The notes under the pieces are model-generated. The model ran no database searches. It was not told where the DNA came from and saw only the letters and a program-made list of their open reading frames with translations. From Dyadobacter sediminis (lineage in GTDB: Bacteria > Bacteroidota > Bacteroidia > Cytophagales > Spirosomataceae), in NCBI RefSeq assembly GCF_005860765.1, contig NZ_VCEI01000011.1, positions 620,001-684,000 of the forward strand: DNA of 64,000 nt, in the 5' to 3' direction. Shown here piece after piece: positions 63,411-64,000 of this stretch. Made by a program: the position numbers and the translations under genes. Positions within the stretch are counted from its first letter, which is position 1. Each line of letters starts with the position of its first letter.

Positions 63411-64000
63411 TTACTTAACCATAAACCTTTTGGTAATTGTTTCCTTGCTCGTTTTTACCTTGAAAAAATAAATACCGCCGGAAAAATTGGTTACATTCAG
63501 AAACGTGCCGTTTACCTGATCTTCTGTCACTTTCTGGCCTTTCTGATTGTATACGCTAACGGTGAACGGTTCGTAATCCGGCGTAAAAACATTGGCTGTA
63601 AGGTAATCGCTGACCGGATTCGGGTACAGTTCCACAATCATCTGATCAGTCGTAATCCTGGAATATTCAACCAGCTTTGCCCTTCTCGGACTCAGCTCCA
63701 GAACCGCGTGCATCCGCTCCTTCTGATCGTTTGTAAATATGCTCATGCATGCATCCGGCGAATAATCCATGTAATTTTCGATCATATTCCGGGATGTAAT
63801 GCCGTTGCATTCCGAAAAAACAGGCGAACAGGAAAGGTCGGTCGTTTCATTCTTTGTAAAAGCCGTTGGTGTATCATTACAGTAATCCGTACCGCATGCC
63901 GTATCGCCCCACGTATGGATCAGTCCTAGCCAGTGCCCTACTTCGTGCGTTGTAGTACGGCCGAGATTGTAAATGGAACTCGTAATGGCTTCGGAATTTC
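63411..64000 (-). CDS. secreted M43 (pappalysin-like) metalloprotease, C-terminal part, with T9SS sorting domain
   Basis: The gene continues past the right edge; about 195 C-terminal codons are here and the frame is open to the window end. The zinc motif HEVGHWLGLIH at 63915-63947 is HExxHxxGxxH, followed by MIENYMDYSPDACMSIFTNDQ, the Met-turn region of pappalysin-type M43 proteases, with several Cys between. The final 75 residues form the Por secretion (type A) T9SS domain: VELYPNPVSDYL, then VSVYNQKGQKV and GGIYFFKVKTSKETITKRFMVK. It is thus an extracellular protease exported through T9SS, unrelated in function to comEC directly downstream. Confidence 0.9.
   Translation of the reverse strand, partial: NSEAITSSIYNLGRTTTHEVGHWLGLIHTWGDTACGTDYCNDTPTAFTKNETTDLSCSPVFSECNGITSRNMIENYMDYSPDACMSIFTNDQKERMHAVLELSPRRAKLVEYSRITTDQMIVELYPNPVSDYLTANVFTPDYEPFTVSVYNQKGQKVTEDQVNGTFLNVTNFSGGIYFFKVKTSKETITKRFMVK

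Overview
The window looks like a chromosomal segment of a Bacteroidota bacterium, most likely order Cytophagales (a Dyadobacter/Spirosomaceae-like organism; the genus is inference). Supporting signs are a SusC/SusD pair, type IX secretion (T9SS) sorting domains of both classes (CHU_C-type at 33.5 kb and the short Por type at 63.4 kb), a 287-residue housekeeping sigma factor without region 1.1, a ComEC without a metallo-beta-lactamase domain, and promoters of the Bacteroidota form (TTG/TTTG, 19-21 nt, TAnnTTTG) in front of the tRNA, otsAB, rpsO and slyD. No rRNA, CRISPR array, prophage or intact insertion sequence was seen.

Layout. 0-4 kb: small stress/household genes (secreted redoxin fragment, VOC protein, YjbQ, MFS exporter, DinB protein). 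3.96-4.8 kb: a decayed efflux operon in which a TolC remnant is joined to the last residues of an RND pump. 4.9-5.2 kb: a possible 25-codon gene with its own terminator. 5.4-8.9 kb: a fused trehalose-phosphate synthase/phosphatase followed directly by a Crp-like regulator, then a second DinB protein. 8.9-13.1 kb: a D-amino-acid/dipeptide utilisation operon (GntP permease, RidA, D-threonine-aldolase-like enzyme, M19 dipeptidase). 13.4-17.6 kb: gyrA, carrying Asn at the E. coli Asp87 position, and a secreted TPR protein. 17.6-21 kb: an AT-richer surface-glycan block with two tandem GT92-like glycosyltransferases and a polytopic membrane protein. 21.4-31.1 kb: a carbohydrate-use locus (SusC, SusD, membrane-anchored beta-propeller/cytochrome c, ThuA protein, Tat-exported TIM-barrel isomerase). 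31.1-31.8 kb: a gene-free stretch with several hairpins. 31.8-34.2 kb: a T9SS cargo protein and an XRE regulator.

34.4-64 kb is mostly core genome: dapD, gap, tonB-folC-trmB, a TPR/beta-barrel/HU-SPOR envelope operon, menD, rpoD, pnp, rpsO, an LptF/G permease with a START-like protein, tRNA-Met(CAT), an ABC exporter, the group acpH-like/holA/alkA-like, slyD, a dCMP-deaminase-family gene, an HExxH secreted protein, comEC, and a truncated M43 metalloprotease running off the right edge.

The most notable items are the envelope operon at 39.9-45.8 kb, whose last gene puts an HU-like domain inside the cell and a peptidoglycan-binding SPOR domain outside; the efflux-operon deletion scar; the small gene candidate at 5 kb; the hairpin-rich leader region near 31.5 kb; and the GyrA substitution. 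No obviously new defence or mobile system was found, and all functions are inferred from sequence alone.
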